Assembly (NCBI RefSeq): GCF_018717645.1 | Contig: NZ_JAFLHG010000010.1 | Span: 1 to 64,000, forward strand | DNA length: 64,000 nt | Direction: 5' to 3' | From: Microbacterium flavum | GTDB lineage: Bacteria > Actinomycetota > Actinomycetes > Actinomycetales > Microbacteriaceae | Part shown: piece by piece, positions 41,826 to 50,427 of the stretch | Position numbering within the stretch: position 1 is the stretch's first letter | Layout: each line of letters starts with the position of its first letter | Notes under the pieces: generated by a model | Seen by the model: the letters and a program-made list of their open reading frames with translations, nothing else | Database searches by the model: none | Told to the model about the DNA's origin: nothing | Position numbers and translations under genes: made by a program

Positions 41826-44800
41826 ATCCGCAGGTCCTCGAACGCGTCGGCCACGAGGTTCGTCACCCCCTCGGGCGAGCGCTCCAGCATGCCGCGGGCG
41901 ATGAGCGCCGGCGCATCACGCAGGACCCGCCGGTACCTGTCCCACACCCCCTTCGAGCAGATCACGTTCATGATCCCGTGCTCATCCTCGAGATTCAGGA
42001 ACGTGATGCCGGATGCCGTCGCCGGCCGCTGCCGGTGCGTCACGAGCCCCGCGACCTCGATCCGGCGCCCCTCCTCGTGGGTGCGCATCCCGCGCGAGGT
42101 GAGCACGCCGCGCGCATCCAACTGCGACCGGTAGTGCACGAGGGGATGATCGTCCGCCGAGAGGCCCGTCGCCCACAGATCGGCGGCGAGGACGTCATAG
42201 CTGGACTGGTCGGGGAACAGCGGCGGCTGCACCGAGACGAGCGTGCCCTCGAGGAACTCGGTGCGATCCTGCGCGGCATCCCCCGCGAGCCACAGCCCCT
42301 CCCGGCGCGAGATGCCCATGCTCTCGAACGCCCCCGCCGTGGCGAGCGCCTCGAGCTGCGCCTCGGTCGCGTTCGTGCGGCGGACGAGATCGCGGAGGTC
42401 GCGAAACGGCCCGTCCGCCTCACGCGTCGCGACGATCCGCGTCGCGAGAGGCAGACCGACGCCGGTGACCGCGGAGAGCCCGAGACGCACCGCGAACGCG
42501 CCGTCCCGGCGGTGGGCGGCCGACTCGTCGGGCGCCGCCGGGTCGAAGGGCGGCACGGGCGGCTGACGACGGTCGGCGCAGGGGTCGGGGACCGGAGCGT
42601 GCCCGGGGGCAGGAGCGGGGCCGGCGGGCGGCGGGGAGACCGGTTCGAGGGAGGCCTCGGCGCCGGACGCATGGATGTCGGGGCGTCGCACGATCACGCC
42701 GTGCCGGCGGGCGTCGGCGGTGAGGGTCGCCGGTGAGTAGAACCCCATCGGCTGTGCCCGCAGCAGCGCCGCGAGGAACGCCCCCGGGTAGTGCAGCTTC
42801 AGCCAGGACGAGGCGTAGACGAGGAGCGCGAACGAGAGGGAGTGGCTCTCGGCGAAGCCGAAGTTCGCGAACGCCTGGATCTTCGCGTAGATGTCGTCGG
42901 CCACCTCACCGGTGAGGCCGTTGCGCTCCATTCCGGCATACAGCTTCTCCCGCACCGACTCGATCCGTTCGATGCCGCGCTTGGACCCCATGGCCCGGCG
43001 CAGCACATCGGCGTCCTCCCCGGTGAGGTCTCCCACCGCCATCCCCATCTGCATGAGCTGCTCCTGGAAGATCGGGATGCCGAGGGTCCGCTCCAGCACG
43101 GGCTCGAGCTTCGGATGCGCGTACGTCACCGTCTCGCCCTGGACCTTGCGGCGCACGTACGGGTGCACCGCGCCGCCCTGGATCGGGCCGGGCCGGATCA
43201 GTGCGATCTCGATCACGAGGTCGTAGAAGCGTCGCGGCTGCAAGCGCGGCAGCAGCCCCATCTGCGCACGCGACTCGACCTGGAACACCCCGATCGAATC
43301 GGCCCGGCAGAGCATGTCGTACACGCCCTGCTCCTCCTTCGGGATCGCGTCGAGCGACCACTCCTCCCCCGTCGCCTCACGGATGAGGTCGAACGCGTAC
43401 TGCAGCGCGGCGAGCATGCCGAGCCCCAGCAGATCGAACTTCACGAGCCCCATCCAGGCGGCGTCGTCCTTGTCCCACTGGATGACGGTGCGGTTCTCCA
43501 TGCGTGCGTGCTCGATCGGCACGACCTCGCCCACCGGGCGCTCGGTGAGGACCATCCCCCCGGAGTGGATGCCGAGATGGCGGGGAGCCTTCATGAGCGC
43601 GCCGGCGTATTCGAGCACCCGTTCGGGGATGTCGTGGGTGCCCGGCACCGGGCCGTCCCATCGTTCGATCTGCTTCGACCAGGCATCCTGCTGCCCCGGG
43701 GAGTGACCGAGGGCCTTGGCCATGTCGCGCACGGCGTTCTTCGGCCGGTATTGGATGACGTTGGCGACCTGGGCCGCGCGCTCGCGCCCGTACTCCTGGA
43801 AGACCCACTGGATGATCTCCTCGCGGCGGTCCGAGTCGAAGTCGACGTCGATGTCGGGCTCTTCCTCGCGCATGGCGGAGAGGAACCGCTCGAAGGGCAG
43901 GTTGTAGAAGATCGAGTCGACCGCCGTGATGTCCAGCAGGTAGCAGACGGCGCTGTTGGCCGCCGACCCCCGCCCCTGACAGAGGATGCCGCGCCGCCGC
44001 GCCTCGGCGACGATCCCGTACACGATGAGGAAGTACCCCGGGAAGTCCTTCTGCTCGATGACGCCGAGCTCCTTCTCGATGCGGGCGCGGTCCGCCTCGC
44101 TCGCGTGGGGGTACTTGCGCGGCACGGCCTCCCAGACGAGGGTGCGCAGCCAGGACATCGGGGTGTGCCCCTCCGGCACCGTGGTCTTCGGCAGCGCCGG
44201 CTTGGCGCGACGGAGGGGGAAGGCGAGCTCGTCGGCGAGGGTGACCGTGCGGGAGACGGCACCGGGGTGGCGCCGGAAACGCCGCGCCATCTCCGCCCCC
44301 GACCGCAGGTGCGCGCTCGCGTGGGCGGGCAGCCACCCGTCGAGTTCGTCGAGGCCCCGGTTCGCCCGCACGGCGGCGACGGCGGCGGCCAGGTGCACCC
44401 GCTCCGGGACGGCGTAGTGGACGTTGTTGGTCGCGAGGACGGGAAGTCCCCGCGACGCGGCGAGCGCGGCGAGCACATCGTTGTCGCGCGTGTCCGTCGG
44501 GTTCCCGTGGTCGATGAGCTCGACCTCGACCGCGCCCCGCCCGAAGCGGTCGACGAGCAGATCGAGCGCCGCGCCGGCCGCCGCGGCTCCCCCGGATGCC
44601 AGCGCCTGGCGCACCGCGCCTTTGCGGCATCCGGTGAGCACCGCCCAGTTCCCCTCGGCGCGCGCGGCGAGATCGTCGAGGTCGTAGCGGGGGCGCCCCT
44701 TCTCACCCCCGGCGAGCTGGGCGTGCGTGAGAGCGGCGGCGAGGCGGTGGTAGCCCTCCTCCCCCCGCGCCAGGACGAGCAAGTGCGAACCCTGCGGGTC

Positions 44801-45202
44801 GGCGGGTCCGCTGCGGGCAGGTGCCGCCGCTGACGGCAGGTCCGAGAGCGAGAGCTCGGCCCCGAAGACCGTCTTCACGTGCAGCTGCTCAGCCGCTTCG
44901 GCGAACCGGACGATCCCGTAGAACCCGTCGTGATCGGTCACGGCGAGGGCGTGGAGCCCGAGGCGCTCGGCCTCCTCGGCGAGCTCCGCCGGCGAGGACG
45001 CCCCGTCGAGGAACGAGTACGACGAGTGCGCATGCAGCTCGGCGTAGGGCACCGGGTCGTCCGGACGTTCGATCGGTGGCGCCTCGTATTTCCCCCGCTT
45101 GCGGGAGAACGCCGGGCCGTCGCCGCCGTCGGGCTCCTTCGCACGACTGCTGAGGAGGCGTTCCATCTCCGACCAGGTGACGGAGGGGTTGGTGAATCCC
45201 AT
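41792..45202 (-). CDS. dnaE2: Error-prone DNA polymerase III alpha subunit DnaE2
   Basis: 1,136 residues from ATG 45202. It starts with a PHP domain (YAELHAHSSYSFLDGASSP). The polymerase core has DIDVDFDSDRREE, which holds the two active-site Asp, and a fingers region with CRADSIGVFQVESRAQM. The OB-fold region ends with AGLVTHRQRPATASGITFLN. The protein lacks the C-terminal tau-binding part of DnaE1, as usual for DnaE2. ImuB's stop overlaps its start (TGATG), giving one SOS-induced mutasome operon with imuA'-imuB for translesion synthesis. Confidence 0.93.
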   Translation of the reverse strand: MGFTNPSVTWSEMERLLSSRAKEPDGGDGPAFSRKRGKYEAPPIERPDDPVPYAELHAHSSYSFLDGASSPAELAEEAERLGLHALAVTDHDGFYGIVRFAEAAEQLHVKTVFGAELSLSDLPSAAAPARSGPADPQGSHLLVLARGEEGYHRLAAALTHAQLAGGEKGRPRYDLDDLAARAEGNWAVLTGCRKGAVRQALASGGAAAAGAALDLLVDRFGRGAVEVELIDHGNPTDTRDNDVLAALAASRGLPVLATNNVHYAVPERVHLAAAVAAVRANRGLDELDGWLPAHASAHLRSGAEMARRFRRHPGAVSRTVTLADELAFPLRRAKPALPKTTVPEGHTPMSWLRTLVWEAVPRKYPHASEADRARIEKELGVIEQKDFPGYFLIVYGIVAEARRRGILCQGRGSAANSAVCYLLDITAVDSIFYNLPFERFLSAMREEEPDIDVDFDSDRREEIIQWVFQEYGRERAAQVANVIQYRPKNAVRDMAKALGHSPGQQDAWSKQIERWDGPVPGTHDIPERVLEYAGALMKAPRHLGIHSGGMVLTERPVGEVVPIEHARMENRTVIQWDKDDAAWMGLVKFDLLGLGMLAALQYAFDLIREATGEEWSLDAIPKEEQGVYDMLCRADSIGVFQVESRAQMGLLPRLQPRRFYDLVIEIALIRPGPIQGGAVHPYVRRKVQGETVTYAHPKLEPVLERTLGIPIFQEQLMQMGMAVGDLTGEDADVLRRAMGSKRGIERIESVREKLYAGMERNGLTGEVADDIYAKIQAFANFGFAESHSLSFALLVYASSWLKLHYPGAFLAALLRAQPMGFYSPATLTADARRHGVIVRRPDIHASGAEASLEPVSPPPAGPAPAPGHAPVPDPCADRRQPPVPPFDPAAPDESAAHRRDGAFAVRLGLSAVTGVGLPLATRIVATREADGPFRDLRDLVRRTNATEAQLEALATAGAFESMGISRREGLWLAGDAAQDRTEFLEGTLVSVQPPLFPDQSSYDVLAADLWATGLSADDHPLVHYRSQLDARGVLTSRGMRTHEEGRRIEVAGLVTHRQRPATASGITFLNLEDEHGIMNVICSKGVWDRYRRVLRDAPALIARGMLERSPEGVTNLVADAFEDLRIGVQHRSRDFR

Positions 45203-46878
45203 CAGTCGTACACCCCCTCGGCATGCCAGATGCCCTCCTCGCAGACGAGCAGCCAGGCCGCCTGCTCCGCGTCGACGATCTGGAAGCGATGGGCACGGCG
45301 CGCGCGTACCGGGTCCCAGCCGCGTTCGAGGAGCGGCCACGGCCCGGCCCACCGTCGGATGGCGCGCCGCCGCGCCGCGCCGCCCGACGATGAAGAGGAG
45401 GATGGAGAGGAGGGCGGAGAGGCGAGCGTGATCCAGACCGGCTCCGCGGTCAGCTCACCGCGCCCGTCGACGGCCACCATGTCGCCGTCGGCGTCGAGCA
45501 CCGCGACGGGAAGAGCCTCGGCGAACACCGTGGGCGGCAGGGGCCCCGCCAGGCTCCCGGGCCACGGCGCCGCCGGGGCGCCCCGAGCCGCGGCATCCCC
45601 CCAGGGGACGAGCTGCTGCCGCTCGGCGAGCCATCTCCCCCCGCCGACGCCGGGGGTGAGCACGCCCTGGTGCCCGAGCATCGCCTGGACCCGCGACAGC
45701 GCATGGTGAACTCGCTCCTCGGGGCCCGATCCGAACAGCCGCGCCGTGTGGTGCGCGGCGGCATCCACCCCCTCCGGCTCGATGCGGACCATCGTCACCG
45801 CGCTGCGCAGCCCCGCCGTCCGCGCCGCGCCCCCCGTCGCCGCCCCTGCGGCGCCCCGAACACCGCGCGTGCCCGCGGCGCCCTGCTCGGCCAGCTGCCA
45901 GCGCACCCGGTCGACGATGGCCGCGGCGTCGAACGCGTCGGGATGCCGCCACACCCGCTCGCTGCGATCACCGTTCTCGCCGGTGAGGACGACCCGCAGC
46001 TCGGTGCAGACGAGACCTTGCTCGCCCAGCCGCCCGGTGAACTCCTCCGCCGGCACCCGCAGCCCGAACGCGATCTGGTCGGCCAGGGTCACCGGCGGCT
46101 CGAAGGCGACCTCGCGGTGCAGCTCGGGCGGAGGCGTCCGCGCCTGCACTGCGCGCGGGTCCTGACCGGATGCCAGGGCGTGCAGCCGCGCGCCCCGCGC
46201 ACCGAACCGCTCGGCCAGCCGGTCCGGTCCGAGAGCGGCGACCGCCCCGAGCGTCTGCACGCCCAGCCGGGCGAACAGACTCACCGTGTCATCGTCGAGG
46301 ACGGCGATCGGCAGAGGTGCGAGGAAGGCGGCCGCCTGACCCGCCGGCACGATCCGGAGCGGATCGCCCGCCCGTGTGGCGACACGGGCGGCCTGCTCGG
46401 CGGTGAAGGCGCCGTCCGCGACCGCGACGCGCACATCGTCCACACCCTCGCCGGCGACCGCACCGACCAGCACGGTCGCGGCGGCCGCCTCGCCGCCGTA
46501 GAAACGGGCGGGCCCCTTGGCCCGCAGGGTGAGAAGACCCGGATGGATCACCTGGACCCCTGGAGCCGCCCCTTCGACAGCGGCCACCACCGGCGCGAAC
46601 ACCCGATGGTCGCGCACCGGGTCGTCCATGACGACCTCCAGCTGCGGGCACCGCGCCTGCGCATCGCGTCGGCGCTGCCCGCGGCGCACGCCCTCCGCGC
46701 GCGCGGCGGCCGAGCAGGCCACCACGACGCCCTTCGCGAAGATCGCGACGGGCGATGACGTATCGATCGGTTCCTCGCCGCGGGAGAGGGCCACGATCGG
46801 CCAGTCGGGCACCCAGACGACGAGCGTGCGCGGCGCGGCGGACATCAGCCCGCCGCCCGTGCTGTTCGCGGCGGACAT
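45202..46878 (-). CDS. imuB: Y-family polymerase-like mutasome protein ImuB
   Basis: 558 residues from ATG 46878, whose A is the last base of the upstream stop (TGATG). It follows the Y-polymerase outline (LVVWVPDWPIVAL, ARFYGGEAAAATVL, LGVQTLGAVAALGPDRLAERFG) but lacks the acidic catalytic residues, as in ImuB, which acts as a clamp-binding scaffold. A 33-bp tandem duplication at the 5' end gives a second in-frame ATG at 46845. The start is therefore ambiguous by 11 residues. Confidence 0.9.
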   Translation of the reverse strand: MSAANSTGGGLMSAAPRTLVVWVPDWPIVALSRGEEPIDTSSPVAIFAKGVVVACSAAARAEGVRRGQRRRDAQARCPQLEVVMDDPVRDHRVFAPVVAAVEGAAPGVQVIHPGLLTLRAKGPARFYGGEAAAATVLVGAVAGEGVDDVRVAVADGAFTAEQAARVATRAGDPLRIVPAGQAAAFLAPLPIAVLDDDTVSLFARLGVQTLGAVAALGPDRLAERFGARGARLHALASGQDPRAVQARTPPPELHREVAFEPPVTLADQIAFGLRVPAEEFTGRLGEQGLVCTELRVVLTGENGDRSERVWRHPDAFDAAAIVDRVRWQLAEQGAAGTRGVRGAAGAATGGAARTAGLRSAVTMVRIEPEGVDAAAHHTARLFGSGPEERVHHALSRVQAMLGHQGVLTPGVGGGRWLAERQQLVPWGDAAARGAPAAPWPGSLAGPLPPTVFAEALPVAVLDADGDMVAVDGRGELTAEPVWITLASPPSSPSSSSSSGGAARRRAIRRWAGPWPLLERGWDPVRARRAHRFQIVDAEQAAWLLVCEEGIWHAEGVYD

Positions 46879-47579
46879 CAGCCCGCCGCCCGGAGCGGAA
46901 CGAAGGGAGCGAGCGGAGCGGCGACGGATGCGGTCTCGCCGAGGGCGGAGACCGCACCCGAGGCATCCGGCAGCAGGACACGCCCCGTGCGGGGCGACGG
47001 GAAGCGGCGGCTCGTGACGGTGACGGTCAGCTCGCGCCCGTCCAGCACGCCGTACCCTTCGCCGATGCCCGACCAGGACGGATCGCCGACATCGATCATC
47101 GCCTCGGTCTGCGGCCACGGGCCCTGCACGAGCAGCACGGCCTCGCGCTCCCGCATGCGGGCGGCCAGACGGGAGATGTCCGCATCCTTCGCGCGCGCAG
47201 GCGGCCGGACGGCGACGACGGGCAGAACATCGGCGATGGCGGCCGTGACGGCGAGCCACCGCTCCCCCGGATCGGGCACGAGGACGAGGCGCGCCAGGTC
47301 GACCCCGGCGGACCGGGCGGCTTCGACCCCGAGGTGCGGCATGCCGACGGCCGCGCACCAGGATCCGTCCTGCGACGGGCGGGCCAGCAGGGCGAACAGC
47401 AGCGACGTGGAGCGCCCGAGGGAGTACGACGAGCCGGGTCGCAGCCCGCCCCCGGGGAGGAGCTCGGCCAGCGCGGAGGGCACCGGGAGCACCGGCACAT
47501 CCAGGCGGCGCCCCTGCAGGCGCTCCACCTGTGCGCGCAGCGCCTGGATCGCTCCCGCATCCGCCACGATCGACCTCAT
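46878..47579 (-). CDS. imuA': SOS mutasome protein ImuA'
   Basis: 233 residues. A degenerate RecA-like fold: the usual P-loop region reads LLPGGGLRPGSSYSLGRSTS, without an intact GKT. It ends in a hydrophobic ALxPF-like tail, and ImuA' proteins contact RecA and ImuB. GGGGGG lies just before the ATG. A perfect SOS box starts ten bases upstream, so LexA should block the whole cassette. Confidence 0.88.
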   Translation of the reverse strand: MRSIVADAGAIQALRAQVERLQGRRLDVPVLPVPSALAELLPGGGLRPGSSYSLGRSTSLLFALLARPSQDGSWCAAVGMPHLGVEAARSAGVDLARLVLVPDPGERWLAVTAAIADVLPVVAVRPPARAKDADISRLAARMREREAVLLVQGPWPQTEAMIDVGDPSWSGIGEGYGVLDGRELTVTVTSRRFPSPRTGRVLLPDASGAVSALGETASVAAPLAPFVPLRAAG

Positions 47580-47588
47580 CCCCCCAGG

Positions 47589-47606
47589 CTAGAACTTTTG
47601 TTCTAG
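47589..47606. promoter_or_regulatory. LexA-binding SOS box
   Basis: CTAGAACTTTTGTTCTAG is a perfect 18-bp palindrome with the actinobacterial GAAC-N4-GTTC core. It lies ten bases before the imuA' start codon. Confidence 0.9.
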
Positions 47607-47713
47607 TACCTCAATCCGGTGAGATCGAAGATAACCACGACGTCCGACATCGCCCGCGCGCGCCGGAGCCGCCGTGCACCGCCCGATCGGACTCGATCAG
47701 CCCGGCGTGCCGA

Positions 47714-48211
47714 TCAGGCGGCGAGCGACAGGTACGGCTCCCAGGCGGGGTCCGAGCGCTCGGTGCCCCGGACGGTCCACTGCGCGCCTCTCGGCGGCTG
47801 CGGCACCCACCGCAGCTCCCACTTCATCTCCTGCGGGGTGCGGTCTCCCTTGACGTTGTTGCACCGCAGGCAGCAGGCGACGAGGTTCTCCCACGAGTCC
47901 GCGCCCCCGCGCGACCGTGGCAGCACATGGTCGATCGTGGTGGCGGCCTTGCCGCAGTAGGCGCAGCGGTGAGCATCCCGCCGCAGCACCCCTCGCCGCG
48001 TGACAGGGACCCGACGCGCACCCGGGACGCGCACGTACCGCGTGAGCACGATGACGGCGGGGCGGTCGAGGGCGCCGCGCAGGCCCCAGACGGGATTCCC
48101 GTCGATCCGCTCGATGACGGTCGCCTTCTCGTTCATGACGAGCACGAGTGCCCGCTTGAACGACACGACGGCCAGCGGCTCGTATCCAGCATTCAGTACC
48201 AGTGTGCGCAT
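47714..48211 (-). CDS. HNH endonuclease-domain protein
   Basis: 165 residues from ATG 48211, preceded by GAGAGGA. The N-terminus MRTLVLNAGYEPLAVVSFKRAL is typical of a widespread actinobacterial HNH family. The HNH/zinc site is CAYCGKAATTIDHVLPRSRGG followed by NLVACCLRCNNVKGD, with four Cys and the catalytic His-Asn-His set. It is probably a DNA nuclease of unknown cellular role. Confidence 0.88.
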   Translation of the reverse strand: MRTLVLNAGYEPLAVVSFKRALVLVMNEKATVIERIDGNPVWGLRGALDRPAVIVLTRYVRVPGARRVPVTRRGVLRRDAHRCAYCGKAATTIDHVLPRSRGGADSWENLVACCLRCNNVKGDRTPQEMKWELRWVPQPPRGAQWTVRGTERSDPAWEPYLSLAA

Positions 48212-48295
48212 GCGGCGTCCTCTCGAACGGCCCCTGACGGCTTCAGCGGGCCTCTCGGTCGACGCCCCCGGAAGTCTCGGAGGACGGCGGGCACG

Positions 48296-48324
48296 AAAAA
48301 AGGCGCTGTCGAAAAGACAGCGCC
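48296..48324 (-). terminator. Rho-independent terminator
   Basis: Read on the minus strand, GGCGCTGTC (48324-48316) pairs perfectly with GACAGCGCC (48310-48302) across five bases, and the second arm is followed by TTTTTT. It ends transcription of the M23 peptidase gene before the HNH gene. The rest of 48212-48487 shows no gene. Confidence 0.85.
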
Positions 48325-48487
48325 TTCGTCGCGCGGCGGATGCCGCGGCTCTCGTGCACGCGATGCCGGAGGACGTAGCGACCGGAGACATTCCGGCAGA
48401 GGGCATCCATGGTGCGGATGCCTGCTCCTGCTGCGTCCATCAGCTTCCCCCTCGGCTTCAGCGAGCGTCGGGATCAGGGTAACGCAC

Positions 48488-49414
48488 TCAGTGGACGTTG
48501 GCCTGCAGGAAGTCCTCGGCGTAGATCCACGAGCCGTTGACGTAGATCTCCAGGTGCAGGTGGGTGCCGAAGGCGAGACCCGTGTCGCTGACCTGTCCGA
48601 TGATCTGTCCGGCGCGGACGGTGTCCCCCACCGCGACGCGGCGCGAGCCGTAGAGCATGTGCGCGTAGAGCGAGGTGACGCTCTGGCCGCCGATGTTGTG
48701 GGCGATCTTCACGTAGACGCCCCAGCCGGGCCCGTTCTCGTCGGAGGCGACGACGACGCCGTCGGCGATCGCGTAGATCGGCGTACCGCGGTCCACCATG
48801 TAGTCGGTGCCCTTGTGGCCCGCGTACGGCTCGCCGAAGTGGTTGAAGAACGGCAGCGGACGCACGACGGATCCGGCGGGCGCGATCGACTCGACGAGCG
48901 CTCCGGAGTAGTCGCTCGACGACGATGAGGTGACGGCGGCGGCAGCGGCGATGCGCGCGGCTGCCGCAGCCTTGGCGGCTTCCTCGTCCTTCTTCGCCTG
49001 GATCTCCTCAGGCGTGGTCGCGCTGTAGCTGCCGCGCTCGAGCGCGGCGGGGGTGGCTTCGGATGCCACGACGAGCGACTGCGCGTTGTCGGCGGCGACC
49101 TGCTGCAGCGTCGTCACAGCGGCCTCGGCCGGAGCAGCGCCGCCGGTGGCGCTGAGCGCCGCGGGGACGGCGACGGTGCCGACCAGGGCGGCGACGGCGG
49201 CGACGGTCAGGAAGCTGCGCATCGGGTGCGGCTTGCCGGCAGCGGCACGGCGTGCGGCGCGCGAGGGGGCGAGCGCGGCGCGGCGCGGCTCGGCCGGCGA
49301 CGTGGTCGCGATCGTGGCGCGGCGGGCGCGACCGAGGATGGTCAGCCGCGAAGGAGCGGGTGTCGTCGCGTCAGATTCGGGAGTCTCGTGCGACGAGTCA
49401 AACTTTTCAGCCAA
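48488..49414 (-). CDS. M23-family peptidase (LytM-like), secreted or anchored
   Basis: About 308 residues from TTG 49414, with GGAGG four bases upstream. A low-complexity Ala/Arg-rich N-terminus leads to a hydrophobic segment (SFLTVAAVAALVGTVAVP). An Ala/Glu/Lys-rich linker follows, then the peptidase domain with HKGTDYMVDRGTPIYAIADG, YAHM and HLHLEIYVNG, the zinc ligands of M23 enzymes (HxxxD and HxH). It should cut peptidoglycan cross-links. GTG 49471 is an alternative start, but a folded leader element lies across it. Confidence 0.83.
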   Translation of the reverse strand: MAEKFDSSHETPESDATTPAPSRLTILGRARRATIATTSPAEPRRAALAPSRAARRAAAGKPHPMRSFLTVAAVAALVGTVAVPAALSATGGAAPAEAAVTTLQQVAADNAQSLVVASEATPAALERGSYSATTPEEIQAKKDEEAAKAAAAARIAAAAAVTSSSSSDYSGALVESIAPAGSVVRPLPFFNHFGEPYAGHKGTDYMVDRGTPIYAIADGVVVASDENGPGWGVYVKIAHNIGGQSVTSLYAHMLYGSRRVAVGDTVRAGQIIGQVSDTGLAFGTHLHLEIYVNGSWIYAEDFLQANVH

Positions 49415-49458
49415 AGGACCTCCGGCGCCTCTGCGTGTCGACCGGTCGGACGATCGCT

Positions 49459-49519
49459 GGTTCGTCGGCACTCGGTGTCGGGCACAGATGTACGGGTTTC
49501 ACCACGCGAACGACGAACC
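49459..49519 (-). promoter_or_regulatory. Structured 5' leader element of the M23 gene
   Basis: GGTTCGTCG (49459-49467) and CGACGAACC (49511-49519) are perfect 9-bp arms enclosing 43 nt, just upstream of the TTG start. M23/Rpf genes of actinobacteria often carry c-di-AMP (ydaO) riboswitches. A GTGAAACCC stretch fits that idea, but the conserved CAGCTAACC block is not seen. Class unknown. Confidence 0.4.
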
Positions 49520-49654
49520 CATGAGGCAATTCGCAGGGCGGTCCGGGGCGGGCTTCTCGCCGGGTGGACGTTTTGAGGCTACCGGAAGGTAACGAATAAG
49601 TCACGCCGTGTGCAGGGGGCCCAGCACTCTCCCACCCGATGTCCAGACTCGACG

Positions 49655-50362
49655 TCAGGCCACGGGTGCGGCATCCACGAGGAAGATGTGCGACGCGACC
49701 TCCACGGGGAGCTCGAGACCCTCGTCCTGACCGTCCATCTGCACGAGGACGTACCCCTCGCTGAAGCGGTAGTCCCCGCTCGCTCCGGGGATGACGCCCG
49801 CGTCCCGCAACTGGGTCAGCAGCTCGGGGTCCACCTGCACCGGCTCGGCCAGCCGGCGGACCGTGCCCGACACGGGCGCACCCGTCTCGGTGAGCAGCCG
49901 GACGAGCCCGACCACGCCGTCCTCGAAGGTCCGGGCGGGCATGTCGCCCAGCTGATCCAGACCCGGAATGGGATTGCCGTACGGCGACTCGGTCGGGTGC
50001 CCGAGCAGCTCGATGAGCCGGCGCTCGACCTGCTCGCTCATGACGTGCTCCCACCGGCAGGCCTCGTCGTGCACGTAGGCCCAGTCCAGGCCGATGACGT
50101 CCGACAGCAGGCGCTCCGCCAGGCGGTGCTTGCGCATCACGTCGACGGCCTTCTGCCTACCGGAGTCGGTGAGGGCGAGCGACCGGTCGTCGGTGACGAC
50201 GACGAGACCGTCGCGCTCCATCCGTCCGACGGTCTGCGACACGGTCGGACCGGAGTGCCCGAGCCGCTCGGAGATGCGTGCACGCAGGGGGACGATCCCC
50301 TCCTCCTCGAGTTCGAGGATGGTGCGCAGGTACATCTCGGTGGTGTCGATCAGATCCGTCAT
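49655..50362 (-). CDS. DtxR/IdeR-family metal-dependent repressor
   Basis: 235 residues, the length of three-domain DtxR proteins. The winged helix is at residues 5-70 (LRARISERLGHSGPTVSQTVGRMERDGLV). The dimerization domain has the metal ligands in DEACRWEHVMSEQVE (Cys, Glu and His, as in DtxR). An SH3-like C-terminal domain ends at VASHIFLVDAAP. It represses iron- or manganese-linked genes when metal is plentiful; which metal is not shown. It is divergent from serC. Confidence 0.88.
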   Translation of the reverse strand: MTDLIDTTEMYLRTILELEEEGIVPLRARISERLGHSGPTVSQTVGRMERDGLVVVTDDRSLALTDSGRQKAVDVMRKHRLAERLLSDVIGLDWAYVHDEACRWEHVMSEQVERRLIELLGHPTESPYGNPIPGLDQLGDMPARTFEDGVVGLVRLLTETGAPVSGTVRRLAEPVQVDPELLTQLRDAGVIPGASGDYRFSEGYVLVQMDGQDEGLELPVEVASHIFLVDAAPVA

Positions 50363-50414
50363 CGGGCGCCTTTTACACAGGGGAGGGGTGGGTTTCCAGC
50401 CTATCCGCTCGCCC

Positions 50415-50420
50415 TAGAAT
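50415..50420 (+). promoter_or_regulatory. -10 box of a leaderless serC promoter
   Basis: TAGAAT ends seven bases before ATG 50428, and there is no ribosome-binding site in between. Confidence 0.55.
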
Positions 50421-50427
50421 CGGGGTC

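Noticed and set aside
42791..44833. 680-codon plus-strand open frame
   Set aside because: Antisense to dnaE2. Its composition is that of an antisense frame.
49440..49560. Confident call of a c-di-AMP riboswitch
   Set aside because: The leader folds, but the conserved CAGCTAACC block is missing, so only an unclassified structured leader is reported.
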